Numbered from the stretch's first letter, positions 36,680-45,970 are shown. The stretch is 64,000 nt of DNA from Spongorhabdus nitratireducens (GCA_947387575.1 CANDOC010000008.1:232143-296142), one strand, 5' to 3'. The notes: generated by a model not told the origin, from the sequence alone. Made by a program: numbers and translations.

Positions 36680-37667
36680 CAGCAATAAACTTTTCAAGAA
36701 TAAACCATTCAACGGTAAGCAGCGCGGACTTGCTCTGCTAAGTGTACTGCTGACACTGACGCTGGCAGTGCTGCTGGCTGCAGGCATAACGCAAAGCCTG
36801 CAACGTCAAACCCGCCTGACCCAAGGCCTACAGAACCGGGAGCAGGCCTGGTGGTATCAGATTTCTGCCGAACAGTTGGTGATGAAAGTCCTGAAACAGG
36901 ACTTTAAAGATGACAAGAACATCATTCATCTTGATCAGTACTGGTCGAAAAAGCAGGGAAACTTTCCACTGGAAAAGGGCAAACTCGACGGCCGTATTCG
37001 GGATTTGCAGAGTTGTTTTAACCTCAACAGCCTTGCCGCCGCCGGGGAAGAAGGTACCGGCAAGTTGCAAAGCTTGCAGATTCTGAAAGCCCTGCTGGAT
37101 AACTACAACATCGATAACCACAACATTGCCGATGCTACCCGTGACTGGGTCTACAGCCCGACCGAGCCTGCCGGCCCCGGCGGAGCTGATGACAATGATT
37201 ATCTGGCTCTACCTGTCCCCTATCTGGCTGGTAATACCCTGATGCGGGATGAAAGCGAATGGCGGGCAGTGCTGGGGGTAACACCTCAGGTTATCCACAG
37301 GGTGATGCCTGCGCTTTGCACCATTCCAGTCGCCGAGCTGAAGATCAATATCAACACCATTCCCGAGAACCAGCCGGAACTGCTGGCTGCTGTTTTTCTG
37401 AATCAGATCTCGGTTAATCAAGCGCTGGATATTCTCAAGGAGCGCCCCCGTGACGGCTGGCGTTCAGTGGAAGAGTTTCTGGCCGAGCCCCTGCTCAGTA
37501 ATGCCAACACTACCGATGTCAGTAAATTACTGACGGTTAACAGCCATTATTTTGAACTTGATGCCCGAATCCAGGTTGGAGCAACACAGACCCATATGCG
37601 CAGCCTGTTGGTACGAGACAAAAAAGACCAACTGTCTGTTATACGCCGCCGGACAGGAGAAATATGA
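36666..37667 (+). CDS. gspK: pseudopilus tip protein K
   Basis: A 333-residue atypical pseudopilin. The N-terminal segment (QRGLALLSVLLTLTLAVLLA) lacks Glu at mature position 5, as is normal for GspK. The large domain holds LQSCFNLNSLA and PELLAAVF with the helix-hairpin-helix-like SAM-type repeats of the family. It caps the pseudopilus. The start overlaps gspJ. Confidence 0.92.
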   Translation: MRVPSSNKLFKNKPFNGKQRGLALLSVLLTLTLAVLLAAGITQSLQRQTRLTQGLQNREQAWWYQISAEQLVMKVLKQDFKDDKNIIHLDQYWSKKQGNFPLEKGKLDGRIRDLQSCFNLNSLAAAGEEGTGKLQSLQILKALLDNYNIDNHNIADATRDWVYSPTEPAGPGGADDNDYLALPVPYLAGNTLMRDESEWRAVLGVTPQVIHRVMPALCTIPVAELKININTIPENQPELLAAVFLNQISVNQALDILKERPRDGWRSVEEFLAEPLLSNANTTDVSKLLTVNSHYFELDARIQVGATQTHMRSLLVRDKKDQLSVIRRRTGEI

Positions 37668-38851
37668 TGAATATGTCCAATAACAACCTGCTAGTGCTGC
37701 GGTTGCCCTCCTGCCCTGAAGAACCTGTCGTATGGTTCCAGTCAGAAGCATCCCGCGGCTCGCTCCCACTTGAAGAACTGCACACGCTTTCTGATCTATG
37801 CAACCAAAACCGTGTAGTTGTGATGGTGCCCGGGGAACACGTAACCCTGACCCGACTGCATGTCCCCGGCAGCCTGAATCAGGCCGTCCTTAAATCCCTT
37901 CCCTGGCGACTGGAAGAAGATCTTGGTAGCGATGCTGATACCGTTCATATTGCAGTTCTGTCTAGAGAAGGAGAGCAGCTCAATCTGGCCGTTGTGGATA
38001 AACACCGGATGCAGCAATGGCAACAATGGCTGAGTAACGCCGGTATTATCAGCCGCCAGTGGTTACCGGAAACCCTGACTTTGCCGCTGAGTGAACCAAC
38101 AGATACGGCTATTCAACCATGCTCTCTGCTTCAGCGTGATGATCAAAGCTGGCTTATTCGTCATGGACAATGGCAGGGGGCGACCTGTGATGACAGTTGG
38201 CTTGCGCTGTATCTGGGTGATATTGAGGCCGAAGGCGCTGTAGAGCAGACAAACATTGACCAGCAAAGCTACTGGTTACAGCTGACTGATCTCATGACAC
38301 GACAGAAAGCAAACCTGTTGCAGGGCGAATGGGAACCCGCCAGAGAAGCTTCAGCATGGACCAAAGTGCGCAAAACCTGGGGCATCAGTATTGCAGCCAC
38401 AGTACTGATCAGTGCCACATGGATTGGATCAACCCTGTTCAACACCTGGCAACTTAACCAGCAGGCAGATGCTTACCAGCAGCAAACGCAGGCCATTTTT
38501 GAACAGACATTCCCTGGCAAACGCTCTATTCGTCCATTGTCGCAAATGAAAGTAGCGCTGAAACAACTGCGAGGAAACCAGACTGAACAGGCCAGCATGC
38601 TGGATCATCTGAATCATCTCGCCATGGAGCTGCAGGGACAGAAGGCCATTGCTCCGGTCAGTATTGGTTATGACCATAACCGTCAACAGCTGCGCATCGT
38701 GGCAGAAGCTGAAACCATGGCCAGCTTTACCAGCCTGCGTGACCGTATTTCTGCGGTCAGGGAAGTCCGGCTCGATTCACTAGAACAGCTGGAATCAGAG
38801 GGCAAGAACAAGGTAACCGGCGTGCTGATTATCGGTGAGGAAAAATCATGA
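37664..38851 (+). CDS. gspL: type II secretion platform protein L
   Basis: A 395-residue bitopic protein. The N-terminal cytoplasmic actin-like domain (about 1-230, VVMVPGEHVTLTRLHVPG, ALKSLPWRLEEDL-like block) recruits GspE. One membrane helix follows at about 245-265 (ISIAATVLISATWIGSTLF), then a periplasmic ferredoxin-like domain. It overlaps gspK by four bases and gspM by four bases. Confidence 0.92.
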   Translation: MMNMSNNNLLVLRLPSCPEEPVVWFQSEASRGSLPLEELHTLSDLCNQNRVVVMVPGEHVTLTRLHVPGSLNQAVLKSLPWRLEEDLGSDADTVHIAVLSREGEQLNLAVVDKHRMQQWQQWLSNAGIISRQWLPETLTLPLSEPTDTAIQPCSLLQRDDQSWLIRHGQWQGATCDDSWLALYLGDIEAEGAVEQTNIDQQSYWLQLTDLMTRQKANLLQGEWEPAREASAWTKVRKTWGISIAATVLISATWIGSTLFNTWQLNQQADAYQQQTQAIFEQTFPGKRSIRPLSQMKVALKQLRGNQTEQASMLDHLNHLAMELQGQKAIAPVSIGYDHNRQQLRIVAEAETMASFTSLRDRISAVREVRLDSLEQLESEGKNKVTGVLIIGEEKS

Positions 38852-39381
38852 CAACTTCAAACCTGCAACCGGTAATCGAGCTCAAACAAAAGTTTGCCAA
38901 TTACTGGCATGGTCTGGCTGCCAGAGAACGGCTTTTACTCGCATTGGCCGGAAGCCTGCTGCTGATATGGACTGTTGTGTTCGGGATTATCAAACCGGTA
39001 CAACAGGCCGAGCAGCAAGCATATCAAAAGCTGCAGAACAGCCGCTCCACCTTTGAACAGGCATCTGCCGCTGCGGCAGAAATAGTTCAACTGCGCACTA
39101 TCAGCGGCAACCAACAGGCGCTGATTGATGCTAACCAGCCACTGGATGCCCTGGTCAGCAAACTAGCAGCCAAAGCAGGAATTCCGGTTAAAGGCCTGAG
39201 CCAGCAGCAGAACAGCCTTCAGATTAAAGTAGATACGCTTCGCTTTGCCGATCTGCTGACCTGGCTGAAAACACTGAAAGCCAACGGTATTGTGATTGAA
39301 ACCGTTGAACTGGGCAGGACAGCACAATCCGGTATGGTTGAAATCAAACAGCTGCGGGTCAGCCGTGAGGGAGACTACTGA
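38848..39381 (+). CDS. gspM: type II secretion platform protein M
   Basis: A 177-residue bitopic inner-membrane protein: membrane helix at about 31-48 (LLLALAGSLLLIWTVVFGI), a coiled-coil stretch, and a small ferredoxin-like periplasmic domain ending VEIKQLRVSREG. It partners GspL in the platform. Its stop overlaps gspN. Confidence 0.9.
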   Translation: MTTSNLQPVIELKQKFANYWHGLAARERLLLALAGSLLLIWTVVFGIIKPVQQAEQQAYQKLQNSRSTFEQASAAAAEIVQLRTISGNQQALIDANQPLDALVSKLAAKAGIPVKGLSQQQNSLQIKVDTLRFADLLTWLKTLKANGIVIETVELGRTAQSGMVEIKQLRVSREGDY

Positions 39382-40151
39382 TGAAAAAGGCAATTCTGCT
39401 CTCTCTGCTGGCACTTGTTGCTTTCACAGCATCTCTGATCTTTCAGGTGCCAGCTGCAGTGTTATGGCAACAAGCACAGACTTATTTTCCCAAACAGACA
39501 GCCAGAGTTCAGCTGGAAGGTGTTGATGGCACCCTTTGGTCCGGCTCCGCTGATCGCATCACCTTCAGGGGCAAGACATTCCCCCAGCCCCGCTGGCAAC
39601 TGACATCAGTATCACCGCTCGACAGACAAATCGGGCTTGATCTGCAGCTGGGGCAGAGCCGCTCTCAACTGTCCCTCAATGCGCATATAGAGATCAGTGA
39701 AGGCGAAGTAGCCATTCTGAATACCAAAGGGCGTATTGGTGGTCAGGAACTGACTCGACTGATGGGCAACCGCTTGCCCATTAATATTGATGGCCAGATC
39801 CGGTTAACCCTTGATGAGTGGCGCTTCTGGAATGGTCGCTGCCAGAGCTTCGACGGTCAGGGTCAACTGCAGAACCTAGTAGTAGACAGCAAGTTTGGAT
39901 CGGTAAACCTGGGGCAGGGAAAGCTGGAGCTGAGCTGTGAAGGCGGTAAGCTTGCGGCAAAACTCACCCAGAATTCGGATGAAGTTACTTCCAGCCTGAA
40001 ACTGAATCTGCTCAGTCGCAGCAGTTATCAGCTGCAAGGGCAACTTACCCCCCAGGCTAACCTCGACAAGCAGCTGCAACGTGGATTGAGCTATCTCGGC
40101 AAGCCTGAAAGTGATGGCAGCTATCAGGTCAGCTATAAAGGTCGAATATAG
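39381..40151 (+). CDS. gspN: type II secretion protein N
   Basis: A 256-residue protein with an N-terminal membrane anchor (LLSLLALVAFTASLIFQVP) and the GspN body (LEGVDGTLWSGSADRI, LTLDEWRFWNGRC). GspN is accessory and not present in all T2SS. The TGATG junction with gspM indicates coupling. Last gene of the operon; gspO and gspS are absent here. Confidence 0.9.
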   Translation: MKKAILLSLLALVAFTASLIFQVPAAVLWQQAQTYFPKQTARVQLEGVDGTLWSGSADRITFRGKTFPQPRWQLTSVSPLDRQIGLDLQLGQSRSQLSLNAHIEISEGEVAILNTKGRIGGQELTRLMGNRLPINIDGQIRLTLDEWRFWNGRCQSFDGQGQLQNLVVDSKFGSVNLGQGKLELSCEGGKLAAKLTQNSDEVTSSLKLNLLSRSSYQLQGQLTPQANLDKQLQRGLSYLGKPESDGSYQVSYKGRI

Positions 40152-40169
40152 CTGGAGCCATATTCGACC
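40140..40169. terminator. hairpin at the end of the T2SS operon
   Basis: GGTCGAATAT and ATATTCGACC form a perfect 10-bp stem with a 10-base loop across the gspN stop codon. There is no T tract. It lies between convergent gspN and the pagL-like gene. Confidence 0.45.
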
Positions 40170-40191
40170 CACGAAGGTTTAACTCTGTGCT

Positions 40192-40797
40192 TCAGAATGG
40201 AAAGGCAACATTGACCATAAAGAAGTCCGCACCTTCATTATCCGAGTTCAGATCAGCATTCGAGTAGTGCATAAAACCCGCTGACACTTCAAATGGCAGG
40301 CTTGTATCAAACTTCAGGCCTGCCATGCCTCTCAGTTCGAACTGAACATGGGTTCCCATATTCAGGTCTGTTGGTTTCTCTTTCTGGATATCTTTCTTTG
40401 ACTGGTAACTCACCCCGGCTCCCAGATCGATAAAAGGTGTGACCAGACTATTCATTTCATAGTTCAGTCGTAGTACTGGAGAAAATCCAACCTGCCAAAC
40501 TTTTTCGGCTCCGTCAGAAGGGTTATCACTTCGTGAAAGCCGGCTGCGCCACTGACTATACCCCAGATCGAAATACCCACCGGCACTCCAGTTTTCGCTT
40601 AGCTGCCAGTTTTTATTCCAGTCCCAGCGAACGCTAAGACGGGTATTTTCAAGGTTTGCGGGCAAGTCACTTCGAAATGCTTCGGTATATTTACCATAGG
40701 ACACAGCAATGGCATCAGGCTTCAGGTCGAGCGCTGAAGCGGTTGAGGCTGCAACAGCCAGATAGATTGCGAGAGCGATTTTTGGTTTGTTTTTCAT
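40192..40797 (-). CDS. pagL: PagL-like lipid A 3-O-deacylase, outer membrane
   Basis: A 201-residue small beta-barrel. Signal peptide ending ASTASA; alternating-strand barrel; C-terminal Phe (VNVAFPF). The catalytic His-x-Ser-Asn signature is FMHYSNADLNSDNEGADF, where PagL uses the His and Ser for hydrolysis. PagL removes the 3-O-linked acyl chain from lipid A in the outer membrane, reducing its endotoxicity. The ATG at 40797, with AGGGAT upstream, puts the signal first; the frame is open to 40830. It neighbours a glycosyltransferase/Mig-14/DnpA set on the other strand. Confidence 0.82.
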   Translation of the reverse strand: MKNKPKIALAIYLAVAASTASALDLKPDAIAVSYGKYTEAFRSDLPANLENTRLSVRWDWNKNWQLSENWSAGGYFDLGYSQWRSRLSRSDNPSDGAEKVWQVGFSPVLRLNYEMNSLVTPFIDLGAGVSYQSKKDIQKEKPTDLNMGTHVQFELRGMAGLKFDTSLPFEVSAGFMHYSNADLNSDNEGADFFMVNVAFPF

Positions 40798-41062
40798 TAT
40801 TTTTATCCCTGAACCGAGCTGAAAGAGCATTGGCTTCTTTCAGGCTCCTGCAGGCACCAAAGCTGGATTTTGGTGCTTTATTTATTGTTGTTTTTACAAT
40901 CCCCCCGGATTGCTCCAGCCATCAGGAATTTCATCTCACACTGGAACTCTACTACAAAAAAGTCAACTGACGTATATATTTATTGTGTTTTAACGCATAA
41001 ATAGAACCCCGCTCCAAGTCATTTCAACTAGCACCCACTGCATCTCTGGTTTATCTTAATTC

Positions 41063-42235
41063 TTGATTAACAAAAATCCTGAGCATTACAAGGTTTATAA
41101 TGTGTCTGCAGAAAAAAAACACGTGTTACAGTTCTGCCACGGATACGGTATGCCTTTCGCGGATGTTGCCCGCCAATATGCAGCCTTGTTCGAAGGAACA
41201 CCTTATAAAGTTGTAACTGTTTTTTTGACAGGAGAAAAAAACCAACAAGTGGTCGACCTTGTTGGAGGGGAGGTTATTTTTCTTGAAAACACTTCCCGGG
41301 ATGTCAGAGGTCTGAAAATAAAGCAGATTCGCCAGTTACGAGAAATCTGTCGTCACCGCAGCTTCAGCTTTGCTATTGCGCACCGTTTCAAACCGCTCTA
41401 CATCGCCAGTTATATCAAAGGCCTGCCTCTGGTCGGGGTGTTTCATGCATTTGGTGATTATTCCCGGTACAGTCGCCGTTGGCATGCCCGATGGCATAAA
41501 GACCGAATCAACCTGATAGCAAACTCCGACTCTGTCAGAGATGATATCCGCAGTTATCTACCTGATTTTCCGAAAGAAAAAATCCAGACCCTTTATAACC
41601 GAATTGATTACGGAAGCATCATCCAGCAACTGTATAGCCGGAGTGCCGCGCGAGAGAAGCTTGGGCTGGATAATGACAATTTTATATTTGCCAATGTTGG
41701 TCGCCTGCACCCGGATAAAGATCAGTCAACGCTTCTGAAAGCCTTTGCTGCCTGTTATCAAAATCTTCCCGACAGCAAACTGGTCATTATCGGTCAGGGC
41801 AGACTTGAAAAAAGCCTTATAGATGAAGCCTGGACACTTGGAATCAGTGACCATGTTCAATTTCTTGGCAAGGTCGAAGACGCCTGGCGCTATTTCCGTG
41901 CTTTTGACTGCTTTACCCTGAGTTCAGACCGGGAGCCCTTCGGAATGGTCCTGCTGGAGGCCATGGTCGCGGGGGTTCCGGTAATAGCAACAGACTGTGG
42001 CGGCGCACCTGAAGTTGTCAGCAACACCGGCTTCCTGGCTCCATTTGGCTGTGTCGATACCATGGCACAAAAAATGAGCATGGTTTACAACCTGCCTCTG
42101 AGTGATAGAGAGAATTTAAAGCCTGAAATGATGAAAAGGGTTGTGGACTACTTTTCTGACCACGCAATACGCAAGCAATTCTGGGAACTTAGCTTCATTA
42201 AACCGTATCAAAGCACCAGCAACTCAAATGAATGA
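41063..42235 (+). CDS. GT4-type glycosyltransferase (GT-B fold)
   Basis: A 390-residue retaining glycosyltransferase. The C-terminal half has FANVGRLHPDKDQSTLLKAF, a nucleotide-sugar loop and the acidic EX7E motif EPFGMVLLEAM followed by GVPVIATDCGGAPEVV. The N-terminal half has the acceptor-side FCHGYGMPFADVARQ. No membrane segment. It probably adds a sugar to LPS core or a related glycan on the cytoplasmic face, in line with its neighbours. The start is uncertain: TTG at 41063 or a GTG at 41102, neither with a strong ribosome binding site. mig-14 follows after 11 bases. Confidence 0.85.
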   Translation: MINKNPEHYKVYNVSAEKKHVLQFCHGYGMPFADVARQYAALFEGTPYKVVTVFLTGEKNQQVVDLVGGEVIFLENTSRDVRGLKIKQIRQLREICRHRSFSFAIAHRFKPLYIASYIKGLPLVGVFHAFGDYSRYSRRWHARWHKDRINLIANSDSVRDDIRSYLPDFPKEKIQTLYNRIDYGSIIQQLYSRSAAREKLGLDNDNFIFANVGRLHPDKDQSTLLKAFAACYQNLPDSKLVIIGQGRLEKSLIDEAWTLGISDHVQFLGKVEDAWRYFRAFDCFTLSSDREPFGMVLLEAMVAGVPVIATDCGGAPEVVSNTGFLAPFGCVDTMAQKMSMVYNLPLSDRENLKPEMMKRVVDYFSDHAIRKQFWELSFIKPYQSTSNSNE

Positions 42236-42246
42236 ATGGTTAAATA

Positions 42247-43161
42247 ATGGATTTGCTCAAAGTCTGGAGGGAGGCCAAGTGGGAAGAAGTCCGGCCTGAG
42301 GTATATAGAGAAGCATGTAATAAATTTGGCTGCAGTGTTCTTACTCATCCTGATTTTATTGAGGCTGTTTCGGCCATAACAGGAATGCCGTTACGCTATC
42401 TGGCTCAATATGAAAACAGCTGTTTGATTGGTGCCATACCGCTTTGGGGGAAATATTTGGCTGGTTCAAAAATCCCGTTAAGGAAAGCCGGAAAGGGAAG
42501 AGTCATTGATACTGGCAATGCAGAAGTTATTTTACCTTTGAGCCCTCATCATCAATTTAACCTTCGTTTTAAAGGGCAGTTTCTTTCTCAACTGCACAAG
42601 GATGGTATTTCAAATATAAAGTCTATGGGACAAACATGTCTAAGCCTTGCTCGTAGCCATCAGCCCAATCAACAAAACAGCCTGTCTAAAAAATTCAAAT
42701 ATAATCAACGCCGGGAACTCCGGTTATTTGAAGAATCCGGGGGCTACTATCGTTCAGCAGCCGATCTTGCAGCAGCCGAATTCAGCAATATTTATACATC
42801 ATTATTTTTCCGACGCTGGGGCTTCAATATTAAAGGACATGAGTATTTCACAATATTTTTAGAGAAAGTACGTCCATTACAAACAGGGTATGTACTTTTC
42901 AACGAATGCGATCAAGCAATTGCAGTGCAATGGATACTTAAAGTTGAATCTCCAAAGTGGATTTCCTGTGAATATATTAATGGTGGCATTGAGCCGGACT
43001 ACTCCAGCTATAGCCCCGGCAGTATTCTAAGTTACCTGAATACCAAAACATTAGAAGATGAAGCAATCAGAAAAGAAAAAGAGCTACGGTTTTCTTTTGG
43101 TCGATCGGACCGTTCATACAAGGATCGCTGGTGCTCCCGTATCCCTGTTTACTCTACGTAA
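42247..43161 (+). CDS. Mig-14 family protein
   Basis: A 304-residue protein of the Mig-14 family, which has a GNAT/FemAB-like fold. Recognisable blocks are CSVLTHPDFIEAV, KKFKYNQRRELRLFEESGG, SLFFRRWGF and LRFSFGRSDRSYKDRWC. Mig-14 in Salmonella and Pseudomonas contributes to resistance to host antimicrobial peptides and associates with the inner membrane. Its enzymatic activity is not known. In P. aeruginosa it lies next to dnpA in the LPS-core locus, and the same order is seen here. A+T-rich compared with the T2SS operon. Confidence 0.85.
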   Translation: MDLLKVWREAKWEEVRPEVYREACNKFGCSVLTHPDFIEAVSAITGMPLRYLAQYENSCLIGAIPLWGKYLAGSKIPLRKAGKGRVIDTGNAEVILPLSPHHQFNLRFKGQFLSQLHKDGISNIKSMGQTCLSLARSHQPNQQNSLSKKFKYNQRRELRLFEESGGYYRSAADLAAAEFSNIYTSLFFRRWGFNIKGHEYFTIFLEKVRPLQTGYVLFNECDQAIAVQWILKVESPKWISCEYINGGIEPDYSSYSPGSILSYLNTKTLEDEAIRKEKELRFSFGRSDRSYKDRWCSRIPVYST

Positions 43162-43256
43162 AACGAATTCACTTCATAATAAAAGCCAGTGTCTATACTT
43201 CACTGTGGAAGCATCCGGTTTAAAAACCGAAAAAGACGCAAGGAAGTCACACTGTA

Positions 43257-44720
43257 ATGGCTGGCTTAGATAAAAATCAGACAGCGAAGTCTCTACAATA
43301 TAAAAAGCTAAAGCAGAGAAGACTGGTACAAGTACTTCTATTATCTGCATGCTGTAGCAGCATAATTACTGCATATTTTAGTATTCAGCTTGGATTACTC
43401 ATTCTACTGTTTGCTTATGCTCTTTATGAGTTATTGGATGCCGATCATCTTTTCTACCTGCCATCCAGCGATTATCAATATCAGTTTCAGGCAGACTATT
43501 GCCAATCAACGCCAACAGATCAAGTCTCTATAGATCCGCCCTTCAAATGCTCAACCTGGCTTCTTGCCCTACCCCTGGAAACAACCATCAGCGGTTACTG
43601 GTTTGATCCCTATATAGTTATTTCTTTTAGAAATAAACAGAAGCGGCAATATCTTGAGCGCAGAACCAACGGGTTACGTTACCTGAATCTTTCCTGCTTT
43701 GCCGAAGCACTGAACAGTGGCGACAGTATTTCGCTGGACTTCAAGCATTGTAAAGCATCTAAGTTCGACGCCAAGTTACTGGGGTTCAAGCATCCCGATT
43801 ACTCTAAAAAGAGGATGCTGATTATTTCCCCGCATGCTGACGATGCAGAAATTGCAGCCTTCGGGTTGTACAGCCAGTCGAGCGATGTACATATCGTGAC
43901 GCTGACTGCAGGTGAGATACAAATGGAGCATTTCCAGCACGTATACGAGAATCCAGATCAGGCTTCTCGCCTCAAAGGTCGTCTGAGGGCGCTGGACAGC
44001 ATTGCCGTTCCTCTGTGGGGCAAAGTACCACAGGAAAACTGCATCAATCTTGGCTACTTTTGCAAACGCCTGAAAGACATGCACTCAGCGCCAGATAAGC
44101 CCTTTTCTTCTCTGACAGCCTCTCTGACGGATACCCGACTGTTCAGGGAATACAATTCCCGTCAATTAAGCTCAGATGAGAACGGACAGCCAACATGGAG
44201 CAATTTGGTGCAGGATCTGACAGAGCTGATTGATGCCATTAAGCCTGAAGTGATTATTACGCCCTTAACCGAGCTAGATAAACATCCCGATCATATTTAT
44301 GGCTCCTATGCACTTTATGAAGCACTTTCAAAAGCAGCCGTACAACCGGAAAAAATCCTTCACTACGCCAACCATTATCACACCACAGATATGTTTCCTT
44401 TTGGACCCGAGCATGCCATTGGCGGCGTTCCTCCCTGTATGGAATTAAAACCTTCAATTTATAGTGTTGTCTCCTGGCCAATGACAATTGAGCAACAGAA
44501 AGACAAGGTTTATGCACTGGAAATGATGCATGACCTGAAGCGCCCGCAGAAGCTGAAAAAAATGATTCGAGTCCAACTTCAACGTTTGATTGGTCGTCGA
44601 CCAAACCGTTATGGCGCTGAAGGGTATTTTCGGAAAGCCATAAAAAGCAATGAGCTCTTTCTGATCTCCTCAGCTCATCAGGAGCAGAAGTTTACTGACG
44701 GCACACCCGGTGCATCATAA
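43257..44720 (+). CDS. dnpA: DnpA-like PIG-L family deacetylase, membrane-anchored
   Basis: A 487-residue protein with two N-terminal membrane helices (about 24-60, LVQVLLLSACCSSIITAYF...), an extra N-terminal domain and a PIG-L/LmbE de-N-acetylase domain. The zinc motif is ISPHADDAEI, the partner motif is LDKHPDHIYGS, with TLTAGE between. P. aeruginosa DnpA (beside mig-14) is a predicted LPS-modifying deacetylase linked to fluoroquinolone-tolerant persistence. AAGGAAG precedes the ATG. It ends 6 bp inside the convergent AraC gene. Substrate is inferred from the homologue. Confidence 0.83.
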   Translation: MAGLDKNQTAKSLQYKKLKQRRLVQVLLLSACCSSIITAYFSIQLGLLILLFAYALYELLDADHLFYLPSSDYQYQFQADYCQSTPTDQVSIDPPFKCSTWLLALPLETTISGYWFDPYIVISFRNKQKRQYLERRTNGLRYLNLSCFAEALNSGDSISLDFKHCKASKFDAKLLGFKHPDYSKKRMLIISPHADDAEIAAFGLYSQSSDVHIVTLTAGEIQMEHFQHVYENPDQASRLKGRLRALDSIAVPLWGKVPQENCINLGYFCKRLKDMHSAPDKPFSSLTASLTDTRLFREYNSRQLSSDENGQPTWSNLVQDLTELIDAIKPEVIITPLTELDKHPDHIYGSYALYEALSKAAVQPEKILHYANHYHTTDMFPFGPEHAIGGVPPCMELKPSIYSVVSWPMTIEQQKDKVYALEMMHDLKRPQKLKKMIRVQLQRLIGRRPNRYGAEGYFRKAIKSNELFLISSAHQEQKFTDGTPGAS

Positions 44721-45746
44721 ACGAATTGATGCAAACTCATCCTGCCGCCGGAACTCGCCAGGTGACAGGCCCGTCCAGCGCTTGAAGGCTCGGGAAAAAG
44801 CTTCAGTAGAAGAGAAACCAGTGAGCCAGGCAATTTCAGAAATAGCATGCCCGGACTCTTTCAACAGAGCTACAGCAAGGCTATGGCGTGTTTTATCATG
44901 AACCTGAGTAAAACTGGTTCCCTCTTCCTGCAGTTTTCGCTTCAGCGTCCAGGAGGGTACACGTAGTTCCCTTGCTGCGCCTTCAAGACCGGCAGACTCT
45001 TTCGTCAGCATACCCGACAACACTCGCATGGTTCGGGATTCCCAGCTGTCATCCTGCCCAACTTGCAGTAAGGCTTTGTCACATAGCTCCAAGTAGAGCT
45101 GATGCTCAGCCGGTGCAGCCAAAAGACATTTCTGATCCAGTCCGCTGTTACTAATCAACAGTCGGTTATGCGGTCGCCCAAAGTAAACCGGGCAATGAAA
45201 AAATTTACTGTACATTTCAGCATAGGGCGGTGCCGGAAATTCAAATTCTACTTGTGCAACAACACGTTCGTTTCCGGTTAGCAGTACACTCAGGTGATAC
45301 CAGTGACTAAGGACATAATCCACGATGAAATGGTTGTATTCATTGTAAGGTTTGATTGAGTAGAGTTGCAGACTCCCTTGCAAATCCAGCTGACGAAATA
45401 CGCTTTGTCCTCGAATGCAGCTGGAGTAAAGCCTCTCAAAGTACACAAGATCTTTCAAAGCCGCCCTCAGGGTGGGTGCGGTAATAACAAGAGAGCCAAC
45501 AAAACCAAGCCCCTGCAGCCCACTCCTTGAGCCAGCCACAAGTCCAATCTCAGGGCAGTTGCCATACTCAATCAGTGCCTGCCCAAGCTTCATGTAACGG
45601 GTGATAGATACCCACTGTTCTGGTTGGCTGAAGTCAATTTCAGACAGTGCATTGCGCTGCAATAATCGAGTTAGTTTGTCATCCGGAATCTCACTCGCCT
45701 CAATCAGTGGCAGCAAAAAGCCCTGTGCAATTTTCCCCAGCCCCAT
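44715..45746 (-). CDS. AraC-family transcriptional regulator
   Basis: A 343-residue regulator with an N-terminal arabinose-binding-like domain of the OruR/ArgR type (GLVAGSRSGLQGLGFVG, LYSIKPYNEYNHFIVD). The C-terminal double helix-turn-helix shows AARELRVPSWTLKRKLQEEG and ISEIAWLTGFSSTEAFSRAF, then WTGLSPGEFR. Inducer and targets are unknown. It does not have an obvious catabolic partner nearby; the MITE-like element at 45804 lies in its promoter region, 58 bp from the start codon. Confidence 0.88.
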   Translation of the reverse strand: MGLGKIAQGFLLPLIEASEIPDDKLTRLLQRNALSEIDFSQPEQWVSITRYMKLGQALIEYGNCPEIGLVAGSRSGLQGLGFVGSLVITAPTLRAALKDLVYFERLYSSCIRGQSVFRQLDLQGSLQLYSIKPYNEYNHFIVDYVLSHWYHLSVLLTGNERVVAQVEFEFPAPPYAEMYSKFFHCPVYFGRPHNRLLISNSGLDQKCLLAAPAEHQLYLELCDKALLQVGQDDSWESRTMRVLSGMLTKESAGLEGAARELRVPSWTLKRKLQEEGTSFTQVHDKTRHSLAVALLKESGHAISEIAWLTGFSSTEAFSRAFKRWTGLSPGEFRRQDEFASIRL

Positions 45747-45803
45747 GATATACAGCTCCGGCAGTGTATCCTGCCAGCAGACCTGGTCAGGAAGTAATTT
45801 ATT

Positions 45804-45970
45804 CTAAGAGCCTGTTCATGATCTTTCGTGGATAGTGAAAATGTTGAGAAAAACCTCAGGTGCTTCGATTTTTCGAGGCGCATAGTGGTGCTATGTAACG
45901 AGGAAAAGCGGAGCACCTGAGGTTTTTATCGGCATTTGCAGCCCACGATAAGATTGTGAACAGGCTCTAA
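45804..45970. mobile_element. MITE-like element carrying a bidirectional terminator
   Basis: Terminal inverted repeats of about 28 bp begin GAGCCTGTTCA(C/T) and are flanked on both sides by TAA, a possible 3-bp target duplication. The interior is a long hairpin: AAAAACCTCAGGTGCTTC (45849-45866) pairs with the arm at 45910-45927 with one mismatch, giving a stem with A5 and T5 flanks. No coding capacity. It sits between the AraC gene start and the pyrophosphatase end, so it may act as a terminator for the latter. Confidence 0.78.
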
